Shown piece by piece: positions 53,114-63,082 of a stretch of DNA of 64,000 nucleotides. The notes below the pieces were generated by a model. That model was not told the origin of the DNA, did not search any database, and saw nothing but the letters and a program-made list of their open reading frames with translations. The DNA is from Rebecca billardiae RCC1528 (Eukaryota; Haptophyta). Made by a program: the position numbers and the translations under genes. Every line of letters begins with the position of its first letter. Positions within the stretch are counted from its first letter, which is position 1. The stretch spans positions 1,550,001 to 1,614,000 of the forward strand of contig OZ251222.1 in NCBI GenBank assembly GCA_965240325.2, written 5' to 3'.

Positions 53114-54491
53114 TTACGCGCTCGACAGCGCCGCAATGCCGGGCAGCTCCTTGCCCTCGAGCAGCTCGAGCGACGCGCCGCCGCCCGTCGACACGTGTGT
53201 CATCTTCTCCTCCGTGTCGTACTTCTTGCAGCACGTCGCCGTGTCGCCGCCGCCGATCACCGTGACGATGCCCGCCTTGGTCGCCTCGCACATCGTGGTC
53301 ATCATGGTCTTCGTGCCCGTCTCGAACTTGGTCATCTCGAACACGCCCATCGGGCCGTTCCAGATGATGGTCTGCGCCCAAGGAGGCGGGGGCCGGCGCG
53401 GGGCGCGGGCGCGCGTGGAGTCGTGAGGCGGGCGGAGGGGGCGAACGGCGCACGTGGCAGCGGCGCGGCGGCGGCGGCGGCGGCACTGCGCGCACCTTCG
53501 ACTCCATGATCACCTTGGAGAAGAGCTCGTTCGACTTGGCGCCGCAGTCGAGGCCCATCATGCCGTCCGGGATGCCGCTCTCGAGCGTCGCCGCGCCGAT
53601 CTCGCCGTCCTCGCCGAACTTGGACGAGGTGATGAAGTCGCAGGGCAGGTAGATCTCGACGTTCTTCGCCTTCGCCATCTCCATGATCTCGGGCACGATC
53701 TTCGCGCCCTCCTCGTCGAACAGCGACGTGCCGATCGCCATGCCGTGGTTCACCTTGAGGAACGTGTACGCCATCCCGCCGCCGACAATCATCTTGTCAA
53801 CCTTGTCCAGCATGTTCTTGATGAGCTGGATCTTGTCGGAGACCTTGGCGCCGCCGAGGATGGCGAGCACCGGCCGCGCCGGGCTGTTCAGCACCTTGGC
53901 GAACGCGTCGAGCTCCTTCGCCACCAGGAAGCCCGACGCCTTCACGTCGTAGCCATCGCCGACCATCGACGAGTGCGCGCGGTGCGCGGTGCCAAACGCG
54001 TCGTTGACGTAGATGTCGGCGAGCTTGGCGAGCGAGGCGCGGAACGCGGTGACGGCGTCCTTCTCCGCCTTGATCTTCTCGCCCGCCGCGTTCACGCCCT
54101 TGCCCTCCTCCTCCACATGGAAGCGCAGGTTCTCGAGCAGAATGACCGAGCCATCGGCCGGCGAGGCGCACGCCGCCTCGACCTCGGGACCGGCGCAGTC
54201 CTTGAGGAAGGTGACGGGCTTCCCGAGCAGCGTCTCGAGCGCCTTCGCCACCGGCGCCATCGAGTACTTCTCCACCACCGAGCCATCCGGCCGGCCGAGG
54301 TGCGAGCAGAGCACGACCGACTTTGCGCCCTTGTCGAGGCAGTGCTTAATCGTGGGCAGGGCGCCCTCGATGCGCGCGGTGTTGGTGATCTTCGTCGGAT
54401 CAGCCTTGTCCTGCGGCACGTTGAAGTCCACACGGATGAGCACGCGCTTGCCAGCGACGTCCACGTTCGAGAGCTGCAGCTTGCTGAGCAT
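53114..54491 (-). CDS. PGK: Phosphoglycerate kinase (2 exons)
   Basis: Exons 54491-53496 and 53371-53114; intron 53372-53495 (124 nt, phase 0, GTGCGC...CAG). 417 residues, the usual eukaryotic length. Motifs: [52 protein letters not shown], then across the splice [29 protein letters not shown] and [20 protein letters not shown]. It catalyses ATP formation from 1,3-bisphosphoglycerate in glycolysis. No plastid leader is evident at ATG 54491; the frame is open upstream to about 54707 without a bipartite signal, so a cytosolic enzyme is likely. Divergent from the JmjC-ankyrin gene, 183 bp apart. Confidence 0.96.
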
Positions 54492-54674
54492 GGCGACGGA
54501 AGATGACGCGGATGGGCGGAGGATGCGAGGGCACGATGCGAGGCCCGGGATGCGCGGGCGAAGATGATGTGCGCGAGGTCCGGACAAGCACTGTCTTGGG
54601 ACAGCTTTGGTAAATCCGCCGCAACGAAGCAAATGCGAAACTCGCAGCATCAAATCAGACCACATCCATTCACA

Positions 54675-56009
54675 ATGGCGGCCGCGCGCGTGATCGAGTG
54701 TGCCCACGTGGGACCCTCAGCCCTCGCGGACGCGGTGCGCGCCGCGGGCGCGCCGTGCGTGCTACGTGGCCTCAGCTGGCCTGCACTCGATCGTCTGGGC
54801 TGGACCACCGGCTCTGTGGATGCCACCGAGCGCATGCTGGGCCATGCGCGCATCGCGCTCCGCGACGCGCGCGCCGTCGAGCGCAGCGGCGGTGCGTTTG
54901 CAACGGCGCGAAGCGCCCGCGCGGACGAGCTCGCGGCGTCGGCGGCTCTGGCGTTCTCGACGTCATACGACGACGAGCTCGTGCGGCGGCTCAAGCCCGC
55001 GCTCGACCAGCCTCCGACCGCGCTGCGCCCGACCGCCAGCCGGCCCATCGTCTCGGTCGGCGGATCCGGACTCGGCCTCGGCTTCCACCAGCACGACGAG
55101 AGCTGGCTGTACCTGGTGTGCGGGCGCAAGCGCTGGGGCTTCGGCGCGCCCGAGCGCTCCTCCCTCCGCGGCCGCCGCCTCGCCGCGGATCAACGCGCCG
55201 CGGCCGACGAGCTGCCGGCGGCGGACGCGGACGTGCGGTGCGAGCAGCGGCCGGGCGAAGTCGTGGTCGTGCCGCGCGGCTGGTGGCACGCGACGCGCAA
55301 CTGCGAGGAGGAGCGGCTCACGCTTGGGCTCGGCGGGCTCGGCCCTTCGCCGGGGCTCCACTTCGCCGCGGCGCGCGGCCAGCTGCCCGAGCTGCACGCG
55401 GCGGCCGACGCGCGGCTGCTCGCGCGCGCCGCGGACGGCCTGGCCCGCTCGCTGCTGCACACGGCGGCCGAGCACGGCCAGCTCGACGTGGCGCGCGAGC
55501 TGGACTGGCGAGAGACGCGCGCGGGCGGGGCGGCGGCGCGCAGCGGCGCGGGCGAGGCCTGGCTCCACGCCGCGCGCGACGCCGCCGGCGCGACGCCGCT
55601 CCACTGGGCGGCCGGCGGCGGCGGGTGCGCCGGGCTGGACGCGGCCGCGCGCACGTGCGAGTGGCTGCTGCTGGCACACCCGCGCGCCGTGCGCGCGACC
55701 GACCGCTGGGGCACGACGGCGCTGCACTGGGTGGCGCGGACGGGCGACGTGCGCACGGCGCAGCTGCTCGTGCGCGCGGGCGCGGACCCAGACGCGCAGG
55801 ACGCGCGCGGCTGCCGCCTCGCGCACCTCGCGGCGGCGGAGGGCCACGTGCCTCTGCTGCGCTGGCTCGCGGGCACGGCGGCGGCAGATGTGCGCGCGCC
55901 CGACGGCGCGGGCCGGACGCCGCTTGAGTGGGCGGTCGCCAGTGGCGCGCGCGACACGGCGGACTGGCTCACGGCGAACGGCGTCGCTCCCGCCAGAGTC
56001 GCTGGCTGA
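54675..56009 (+). CDS. JmjC/cupin-like domain protein with ankyrin repeats
   Basis: 444 residues from ATG 54675. Residues about 1-250 resemble the JmjC/cupin_8 fold of Fe(II)/2-oxoglutarate oxygenases: ITRA-free start, [36 protein letters not shown] with HxHD metal ligands near 138-141, and [17 protein letters not shown] with the distal histidine near 205. Residues about 255-440 contain five ankyrin repeats ([91 protein letters not shown]). The role is inferred as a protein hydroxylase or demethylase with a built-in substrate-binding repeat. The first ligand is His rather than being followed by the usual spaced Asp/Glu, so activity is not certain. No introns. Confidence 0.8.
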   Translation: MAAARVIECAHVGPSALADAVRAAGAPCVLRGLSWPALDRLGWTTGSVDATERMLGHARIALRDARAVERSGGAFATARSARADELAASAALAFSTSYDDELVRRLKPALDQPPTALRPTASRPIVSVGGSGLGLGFHQHDESWLYLVCGRKRWGFGAPERSSLRGRRLAADQRAAADELPAADADVRCEQRPGEVVVVPRGWWHATRNCEEERLTLGLGGLGPSPGLHFAAARGQLPELHAAADARLLARAADGLARSLLHTAAEHGQLDVARELDWRETRAGGAAARSGAGEAWLHAARDAAGATPLHWAAGGGGCAGLDAAARTCEWLLLAHPRAVRATDRWGTTALHWVARTGDVRTAQLLVRAGADPDAQDARGCRLAHLAAAEGHVPLLRWLAGTAAADVRAPDGAGRTPLEWAVASGARDTADWLTANGVAPARVAG

Positions 56010-56295
56010 AGCAGATCTATCTTCTCATTCCAGTCGGTCAGCCTGGGCCAGTCAGCCTGCGGTGCCGACGCTCCGTCGGGCGTAAGTCTCGCGGTGACTC
56101 TCAGTCGGCGAGTCGCGCAGCTCGAGAGTCGAGACTCCGACGATGAGAGTCCGACGGGCGGCGGAGCGGTGCGGCTGTGAGGCGTGATGTGGGACGCGCA
56201 AGCTAGTGAAATGGCGGACCGTGACGATCCCGAGGCTCCCCGAGTCCCACGCCGTGTGAAAGCCTGAAAGGCACGTCGAACCGGCACGAACTGAT

Positions 56296-57150
56296 ATGGA
56301 AATGCCGCGCACCATAAGTGATAAGAGGCGGTTACACTTACTTACGTACGCGCTGGATGGACGCCCCACCCGGACAGGACGGCGGTCGGCGGCGTCATCG
56401 CCACCCCTCCACGTGATGTCGACGGCGGCCAGGCTGGGCAAACGGCGCGAACGGGAGCCGGGCTCCCGCCCGACGGTGTGCTTGTGCGTGTGCGGCTCGG
56501 TCGCGGCTGTCAAGCTCCCCGAGCTTGTCGCCGAACTCGCTGACGCGGGCATCGGCATGCACATCGTTCTGACGGCGGCCGCGCGCCACTTTGTCGAGGG
56601 CGTCGTGTACAAGGGGCGCACCGGCATGGAGGCGCTCCGCGCGGTTCGCGAGGACCGCGCCGCATCGATCGAGACGTGGATTGACTCTGACGAGTGGGAC
56701 GGGTACGCCGCCGTCGGTGTCGACCCCGTGCTCCACGTGGAGCTCGCGACGCGGAGCGACGCATTGCTCCTCGCGCCGCTCGACGCGCACACGCTCGCCA
56801 AGGCGGCGCTCGGGCTGTGCGACAACCTGGCGAGCTGCGTCGTGCGCGCATGGCCGTACGGGCTCGACACGACCGCGGTCGGCGCCCCGCGCCCCAAGCC
56901 CATCCTCGCCGCGCCCGCGATGAACACGGTGATGTGGCACCAGTCCCTGACACACTCGCACCTCAGCACGCTGCGCGCGCGCGGCGTGCGCGTCGTCGAG
57001 CCGATCAGCAAGCTGCTCGCGTGCGGCGACAGGGGCGTTGGGGCGATGGCAGACGTGGCCGACATCGCTGCTGCCGTGCAAAGCGCGCTCGCTGACGCCG
57101 ATGCTGCAGCGCCAGCCCCGGCGGCTGAGCGCCGCATGGAGTGCAGGTAG
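56296..57150 (+). CDS. PPCDC: Phosphopantothenoylcysteine decarboxylase (HAL3-type flavoprotein)
   Basis: 284 residues from ATG 56296; ATG 56416 (MSTAARLGKRRERE) is an equally good start and gives a more typical length. Domain order: TVCLCVCGSVAAVKLPELV (FMN-binding loop), VLHVEL with the active-site His near 147, ALLLAPLDAHTLAKAALGLC, DNLASCVVRAWPYG, the substrate-binding LAAPAMNTVMW (about 205) and LLACGDRGVGAMAD (about 240) with the catalytic cysteine of the ACGD loop. It converts 4'-phosphopantothenoylcysteine to 4'-phosphopantetheine in coenzyme A synthesis, in the cytosol. No introns. Confidence 0.93.
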   Translation: MEMPRTISDKRRLHLLTYALDGRPTRTGRRSAASSPPLHVMSTAARLGKRREREPGSRPTVCLCVCGSVAAVKLPELVAELADAGIGMHIVLTAAARHFVEGVVYKGRTGMEALRAVREDRAASIETWIDSDEWDGYAAVGVDPVLHVELATRSDALLLAPLDAHTLAKAALGLCDNLASCVVRAWPYGLDTTAVGAPRPKPILAAPAMNTVMWHQSLTHSHLSTLRARGVRVVEPISKLLACGDRGVGAMADVADIAAAVQSALADADAAAPAPAAERRMECR

Positions 57151-57365
57151 CCCGCTTCACTGCGCCGAAGAGTAATAGAGTTCAATCGAGTACAATCTGA
57201 AATCAGTAATGCTTTGACACGGGCTCCGGCCGGGCCACTCTCAGGAACCACTCGCCCCGCCGCCACCGGCCGGGCGTGACCGAATAAAGGCGATCGCATT
57301 TCGGCCCATCAGGCATCAGCGCAATTGGCCTGACTGATGAGGGCGGGCGAGCGGGGTCCGACTCC

Positions 57366-59717
57366 ATGATGCGGCCCGAGCGGATGAGGGCGCACCTCGG
57401 CCGGCGCGTGCGCGCCGGCGTGGCGGCGGCCGTGGGGGCCAGCACGCTCCTGGCACTGGTGCTGGTGTTCCGCGACCGCTCGTTCGCCGCCCCCGCCGCG
57501 ATTCGCCACCGCCGCTCGCGCGCATCCTCGTCGCGCGCCAGGCGTGTGGGCTCTGGCGAGCTGCCGACGTGTGACGGCGAGGAGGACTGGCCTAAGGCGT
57601 TCATGGCTGGCGAGGAGGCGAACACATGCCTGCAGCTGTGCATAGCCCCCGAGTGGGTGCGCCTCGCGCGTGCGCACGGCGCGCGCTTCGGCAAGACGTG
57701 CACGGCAGACTACGCATGCGACGAGTTCCTGCGCACCGAGTACCACTCAGCCGTGCGCACGCTCGTCTTCGCGTGCCCGGAGCCGATCCCGCCGGAGACC
57801 CCGGACCCGCCGCCGCCGCCGCCCTCGCCGCCTCCACCGCCGCCACCCTCGCCGCCCCTGGCACCCCCGCCCACCTCGCCGCCACCGCCGCCGCCGATCA
57901 CGTGCATGCCGGCGCGCACGGGCGACGCGCGGCTCACCGCGTACCCCACGGGCATCGTCGAGGTGTTCCGGGAGGCGGAGGGCGCGAAGGCGGAGGGTCC
58001 GCGCCCCGGCGAGTGGGGCTCGCTGTGCGGCGTGTTCTTCCGCGAGGACACCAACGGCGCCGACGTCGTCTGCCGCCAGCTCGGGTACGCGCGCTCCTCC
58101 GCGCAGCTCCCGCTGACAGTGGACCGCTCGCGCGACCACGACGCGAGGCTGGACCCCGTGCCGATGCTGGGCGCGGCGTGCGCGAGCGGGAACGAGAGCT
58201 CGCTCGCGCAGTGCGCGGAGCGCGCGCCCGACGGGCCCACCGAGCGCCGCTGCTACCACCACAACTACGACGTGCAGATCACGTGCGTCGGCACGATCCG
58301 GCCGCACCGGAAGGCCCCCAGGGAGTACTGCGACGTGCCTTCGCCGATGCTCACGCACAGCGAGCACCCCGCCGCGCCGAGCAGCGGCGACAGCGGGCAC
58401 CACGACCGGGGCAGGAGGCACCGAGGGCACGACGACCACCACGACGACCACCACGACGACCACCGCTCGGCGCCGACCGCGCCGGCGCCGCGCGCCCGGG
58501 AGACGTGCGACGGCGCCGCACGGCTGACGGCCTACCCCAAAGGCTTTGTCCAGACGTACGACTTCGAGGCGGGCGGCTGGGGCGACGTGTGCGGGGTGCG
58601 CTTCAAGGAGGGCCTGCGCGGCGCGTCGGTGGTCTGCCGCGAGCTGGGGTACCCCCAGGGCGCGCTCGCGGTCAAGACCCACGACCGCTCGCACAACCGC
58701 TGGGTGAAGCACCTGCCCGTGCACGTGATGGCGCCCGTGTGCAACGGCACCGAGGCGGCCGTGCTCGAGTGCCCGCGCGACGCGGAGGTGAAGGAGGGCG
58801 CGTGCAAGGACCACAAGTACGACGCGGAGGTGACGTGCAAGGGTCCCCGCACGCCGCTCGCCCGCGCCGACGCCGCCAACCCGCCCCGCTTCGCCAACCA
58901 CTCCGACTGCGCCGTGGTCGCCATGGCCGCCGAGCGGCTGCAGGATCGGATCGACGCCGAGCTCTCGGCGCGCGCGCGCGCGGGCAAGATGAAGGCGGAC
59001 GACTTCGACTTCCACGTCGACCAGTGCATGGGCTTCGAGCGCACGACGCCGTGGTACGCGCGCGCGTGGTCACCAGCGCCGCCGCGCCGAGCGCCGAGCG
59101 CGCGCGCGTCGACACGGCTGCGCGCCCACACGCGATCGCTCCACGCCACGCACCGCGCGCGCGCCGCCCGCGCAGGACGGGCGACTACGAGGGCGAGGAC
59201 TGGTACTGCCCGCCCATCGACATCGAGCCGACGCCAGAGGACCACAACCCGTGGTGTCCGGATGTGCGCGCGCGGGGTGTGTGCCCCTTGGGAGGGCTGG
59301 CGGGGAGTGGCGGAGCCGTTACACCAAGGGCGGCCCAGCGCTGCTCCGCCCGCCCACGCCTCGCGCAGCTGGCCGGTCTGACCGCTCTCGCCCGGGCACT
59401 CCCTCCCCCGACACGCACGCGCCCCGGCTGCTCTGCGACTGGCTGAGCAGAAGTTCCTGCAGGACGCGTGGATGTTCTGGCCCTTTGTGCCGCAGAACCG
59501 AACGCTGCGCCAGCCCGAGTGCAGGAATGTCTGCCTGCCCGCGATGTTCCAGAAGATCGCGTACAAGCACGGCCTGAGCTACGGGACCACCTGCTACGAC
59601 TTGGGCTGCAGGCGCGCGATCGGCGGCTTCACCAAGCTGGGCGTGCACGCTTATCGTTTCGCTTGCGACGATGTCGAGGATGAGCAGTGGCCCGAGGGCG
59701 TCGAGCCCGAGGACTAG
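57366..59717 (+). CDS. Type II membrane protein with two SRCR domains (3 exons)
   Basis: Exons 57366-59053, 59176-59263, 59451-59717; introns 59054-59175 (phase 2, GTACGC...CAG, regenerating Trp) and 59264-59450 (phase 0). Total 680 residues. N-terminal signal anchor AGVAAAVGASTLLALVLVF (about 17-35), a cysteine-bearing segment, a Ser-Pro linker (about 140-180), then SRCR 1 (ARLTAYPTGIVEVFRE ... WGSLCGVFF ... GADVVCRQLGYA), a His/Asp-rich linker (58390-58470) and SRCR 2 (ARLTAYPKGFVQTYDF ... WGDVCGVRF ... ASVVCRELGYPQG). The C-terminal cysteine-rich part spans the three exons (DWYCPPIDIEP; PQNRTLRQPECRNVCLP). Scavenger-receptor cysteine-rich domains are mainly animal but also occur in algae; a ligand-binding or adhesion role is inferred. 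Confidence 0.88.
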
Positions 59718-59820
59718 CCACGCCCATCATCAGCCTTAGGGCCTTGCTGATGGTGTGGCCGCGAGCCGTACAGCAGAGTGACAGCAGTCGACCGATGAAG
59801 CCCGTGCCGTTGCCAACGGT

Positions 59821-59875
59821 ATGACCGCGTTCCGCGGTCCTTCCGTAGAACCAACGTAGTTAGGGGCCCGCGGTG
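59821..59875 (+). repeat. Dispersed repeat family A, copy 2
   Basis: Same layout as 46540-46598: tgaccgcgttccgcggtcc, a variable part, then ggggcccgcggtg. It lies about 105 bp downstream of the SRCR gene. The end ggcccgcggtgca is also the minus-strand beginning of dispersed element B. Confidence 0.75.
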
Positions 59876-59989
59876 CACCCTCCGTCGGCTGCTGTCTCAG
59901 TCTGGTCAACATGGCGGGCCGATGAGGACTGTCGCCGCGGGCCCGCCGCGGCGTGAAGAAGAGTACGGACGGCGGCCGGGGCAGCGGCG

Positions 59990-61110
59990 CGCGCGCGCAG
60001 GGCGAGCCTGCCTTGAGGTGCTCGCGCTGCGCCACGCGCTCGACGACGGGCCGCTGGTCGCTCAGCCGGCGCGCCTCGTGCCGGCAGAGCGAGAGCGCGC
60101 ACCACTCTGCTGGCCCCACCCCCAGCGGCCCCAGCCTGCGCTCACGGCGCTGCGCAGCCGCGCACCGAGAGGCGAGACCGAGCGGAGCTCGGGGTGGAAC
60201 GAGGCGAGCGGCGGGTCGCGCCTGCCGCCGCGCGTGCGCGCCTGCTCCACCGCGCCACCGTGCTCGCCCGCCGCCTCCTCCGCCGCGTCGGCCTCGAAGC
60301 CACGGCGGCGGCCAGCCAGCCTCCGACCGAGGCGGAGCCCGTGCGTGCTCACTACTCACCCGGCGCGGTGGCGCCCTCGAGTCGACGGCCGTCTACTCCA
60401 CAGCTGGCTGCTCGAGCTGCTGCACGGGGCGTCGCGACGAGGGCGCCGCGCGCGCCCAGCGCGTCCGTCGCCGCGTCGCGCAGCGCGTCGAGCTCGGCGC
60501 CGCGCTTCGCCAGCTCGGCGCCCAGCGCCTCCGTGCGCACTCGTGCTCATTCGATAGTCGTCATCGCGCTCGTCGGCTCCGTGGCGAGCCCGCGGGGCGG
60601 ACGAGCGGACTACTGCGCGCCGCAGCAGGAGCAGCGCGCGGCGCGCAGCGCTCCGCGCGCAGCAGGGCCGTCTCCTCATCCACCGAGTGCACGGCCTGCG
60701 CGGCGGCGACGGCGGCGCGCGCCGCCGCGGGGGGACGGACGCGCTGCGGGCCGAGATGAGTCCGGCCGCCGAGCCGCGATGGCGGCGTCGGCGTGCGCGC
60801 CGGGCGAGGTGGGCGAGCTCACGCGCCCCGGGCTCAGCACGCCCGTGCACAGCGCCGGCCGCGGTGGCGAGCGCGCACCGCTCGGCCGCGGTGGCAACCG
60901 GCTGAGCGGTTGATGTTTGAAGCCGCGAGGTCAGCGACGTCTCCGATGACTCGGCCATGATTGTGGTCCTCCTTCGCCCACGGGTGCTTTGTCGACCATC
61001 CGCTGGAGGCGCGCCAACGTCGGTACGGACAGCGCCTGCTTGAGCGTCGTGATGTGCATCAGCTCGAGCCGGCCGAAGATGGGCCCGCCGACGGCGATGC
61101 CGATGATCAT
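59990..61110 (-). CDS. Uncertain multi-exon gene or decayed gene, helical protein
   Basis: Several short minus-strand blocks show coding-like G/C third positions and plausible splice sites but no single ORF. From ATG 61110: MIIGIAVGGPIFGRLELMHI then TTLKQALSVPTLARLQRMVD. A block entering at 60695 after a CAG: AVHSVDEETALLRAERC. Near 60540-60430: RTEALGAELAKRGAELDALR, amphipathic. Near 60300-60150: GFEADAAEEAAGEHGGAVEQ. Near 60100-60010: CALSLCRHEARRLSDQRPVV. Together they suggest a small membrane or coiled-coil protein. I do not recognise a family and could not fix all junctions; a pseudogene is possible. Confidence 0.3.
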
Positions 61111-61164
61111 GCCATGTGCGTGTTTGCCGCTTGGGCACCCGTCCTCGTCGCGAGACGCTGGCGG

Positions 61165-61420
61165 GCGGGTAACCCATTTTTATTCTTTCATATGGCAAAG
61201 GAGGTTCATCCATCGAGGCAGGCGGGTAACTTGGTTTAACCAGCGCTATTCAAAATGTCAATCCCTTCATTATGACACTAGGAGGTTCATCCATCGAGAT
61301 AGACGGGTAACTTGGTTGACAAGCGCTATTGAAAAGAATCTCTTTTAATATGACGAGGCGGTTCATCCATCGAGGCAGGCGGGTAACGTATTTGAACAAG
61401 CACTATCAAAAAGAATCTGG
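61165..61420. repeat. AT-richer tandem repeat, about 80-bp period
   Basis: The core ggaggttcatccatcgag followed by gcaggcgggtaacttgg occurs at about 61200, 61281 and 61358, with a partial copy (ggcgggtaaccc) from about 61165. Spacers share a gcgctatt/caaaa stretch and atatgac. Spacing is 81 and 77 bp. Composition contrasts with the GC-rich surroundings. Confidence 0.85.
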
Positions 61421-61566
61421 CCTCATAGCTGTTTTCGACCCAAAACAATCAAACGTCGCTCGGCAAACTCGTACTTCAGCATACAAGAGGGGTAGGAATA
61501 CTCACTTGTTTCACCCCCGGGGTATCTGATCCCACGTCCGTCCATAGTAGATACAAGAATTGCAGC

Positions 61567-61757
61567 GGGCGCGGCCTTTTAAGCTGTGATGGACAGCATA
61601 CCCCCCCCCCCTCAAAAAGTCGAAAACTCACCCTCCAACTACAGCCCTCAAAATCGTCCCCCGTCCCCTTTTCTTTGATCAAAAGATCTTTTTGACAACG
61701 TAGTGAGGGCCCCCGGCGGGGCTCCACGCTACGCGCTCCGCCCTGCACCGCGGGCCA
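61567..61757 (-). repeat. Dispersed element B, copy 2
   Basis: Counterpart of 47617-47827 in the same orientation, with a run of C around 61600 where copy 1 has other sequence. The last 60 bp (ctccacgctacgcgctccgc to ccgcgggcc) are nearly identical to copy 1. The minus strand is open from a GTG as MQGGARSVEP, as in copy 1. No gene is seen from 61421 to 61951 outside this element. Confidence 0.75.
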
Positions 61758-61951
61758 TAATGACTGCTATATAAGTAGGCGTTGCATCGCGGTTGCATGG
61801 CAACGATTCTTAGGAGTTAGCAGGGGCGGCATCATCATCATTCAGAAGAGCAGCGCCGTCGCCGCGGCTCGTCAGTGTCTAGGATCGTCAGATGATGGTC
61901 TACGGCCAGACCTTGATGATGGACTGGCGGTCGCTCTGTCACGCTGACAAT

Positions 61952-62762
61952 TTAGGACGAGAACAGGCTCTCGAGGATGCCCTTGTTCGTCGCCAGCTCC
62001 TGGCCGCACAGCCCGGCCGCCGCAAACATCGCGAGCCGACCGTTCGAGAGCTCACGCTCCTGCATGGCCTTGAACTCGGCCGCGTCCTTCGGCTTCATGC
62101 CGAGCGGGTCAAAGCCAATGTCACCGGGGTAGTAGTTCTCGCGGATGGTGAAGGCCGACTCCGTCGGCGGAACCCAGCCGACGAGCGCGCGGTACAGCTC
62201 GCCGACGCCGATCGCGATCGTCAGGACCGAGAACGCAAAGATGTTCTGCTGGGCGAGGTGCGAGTTGGCCGGGCCGCTGATGGCCGTCGGCGCGAGGAAG
62301 CTGCCGCCAAGCAGCGGCGCGACCGCCTCGCCAACAAAGTAGCCGATAACCGCGAGCATGGCGACGCGGCCGTGCATGACCTCCGACTCGCGAAGCCGCT
62401 TGATCTCGCTCATCGACTTGTCGCTGCTGAAGCCCGCGGGGTCGAACTGGCCGAGCGGCGCGATGGAGCCCGGAAGGCCACCGCAGAACGCGTTCTTGTC
62501 GTAAGTCCACCTGCACGCACAGGGGGTGAGCGCGACACAGGGGGTGAGCGCGACACGCGCGAGCGCCGAGCGCCGAGCACCGCACGCCCCCGCGCACTGC
62601 GCGCGCGCACCCGTTGAGCGAGGGGACCGCCGGCGCCACCGGCTCCGCCGGCGCCGCCGCGGGCTCGTCACTCATCCGCACGGACGCCGACAGCTGGCGG
62701 CGCGTCGACGTCTGCCGAAGCGGCGCCACGAGGGAGAGCACGCCGACGGTGAGCGCGAACAT
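61952..62762 (-). CDS. Fucoxanthin-chlorophyll a/c-type light-harvesting protein (2 exons)
   Basis: Exons 62762-62611 and 62510-61952; intron 62511-62610 (100 nt, phase 2; contains a duplicated 18-nt cagggggtgagcgcgaca). 236 residues. The leader MFALTVGVLSLVAP begins a plastid-import presequence. Helix A: EIKRLRESEVMHGRVAMLAV with the chlorophyll-binding Glu/Arg pair; a middle helix NIFAFSVLTIAIGVGELYRA; helix C: ERELSNGRLAMFAAAGLCGQ. YYPGDIGFDPLGMKPKDAAE is the typical stretch before helix C. The expected role is light capture in the thylakoid membrane. The family is specific to algae with red-derived plastids and is the best lineage marker in the window. Divergent from the WDR90-like gene. 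Confidence 0.94.
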
Positions 62763-63082
62763 CGTGTTTGACCGGGATGATGCGGTGATAGGTTCCGGTT
62801 GAGTGCCCAGTGCCCGCCAAGATGCGGGCATCTCGAAGGTACAGGTACCTACCCGCGTTCGCCTGTACTTACGGTGCGAATATATCAGCAAACGTGCGAT
62901 TCGGCCTATCAAGCGGGTACATTTACTCAGTTACTCACTGCTGTAAGACCCAAGTCCGGGAAGCTGTACGTTAGAAATCGTGCATAGTACCGGACTGGTC
63001 ATAGTGTGACCGACGACCGTTGGTTCACTGCTGCGCGAGTTGAACGTGCCGCGCGGGGCCCCCTTTGGCTGCGCGGGGGACG
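62763..63082. promoter_or_regulatory. Divergent intergenic region, LHC and WDR90-like genes
   Basis: 320 bp between two head-to-head starts must carry both promoters. It is less GC-rich than the genes. I see no clear TATA box or other known motif. Confidence 0.4.
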
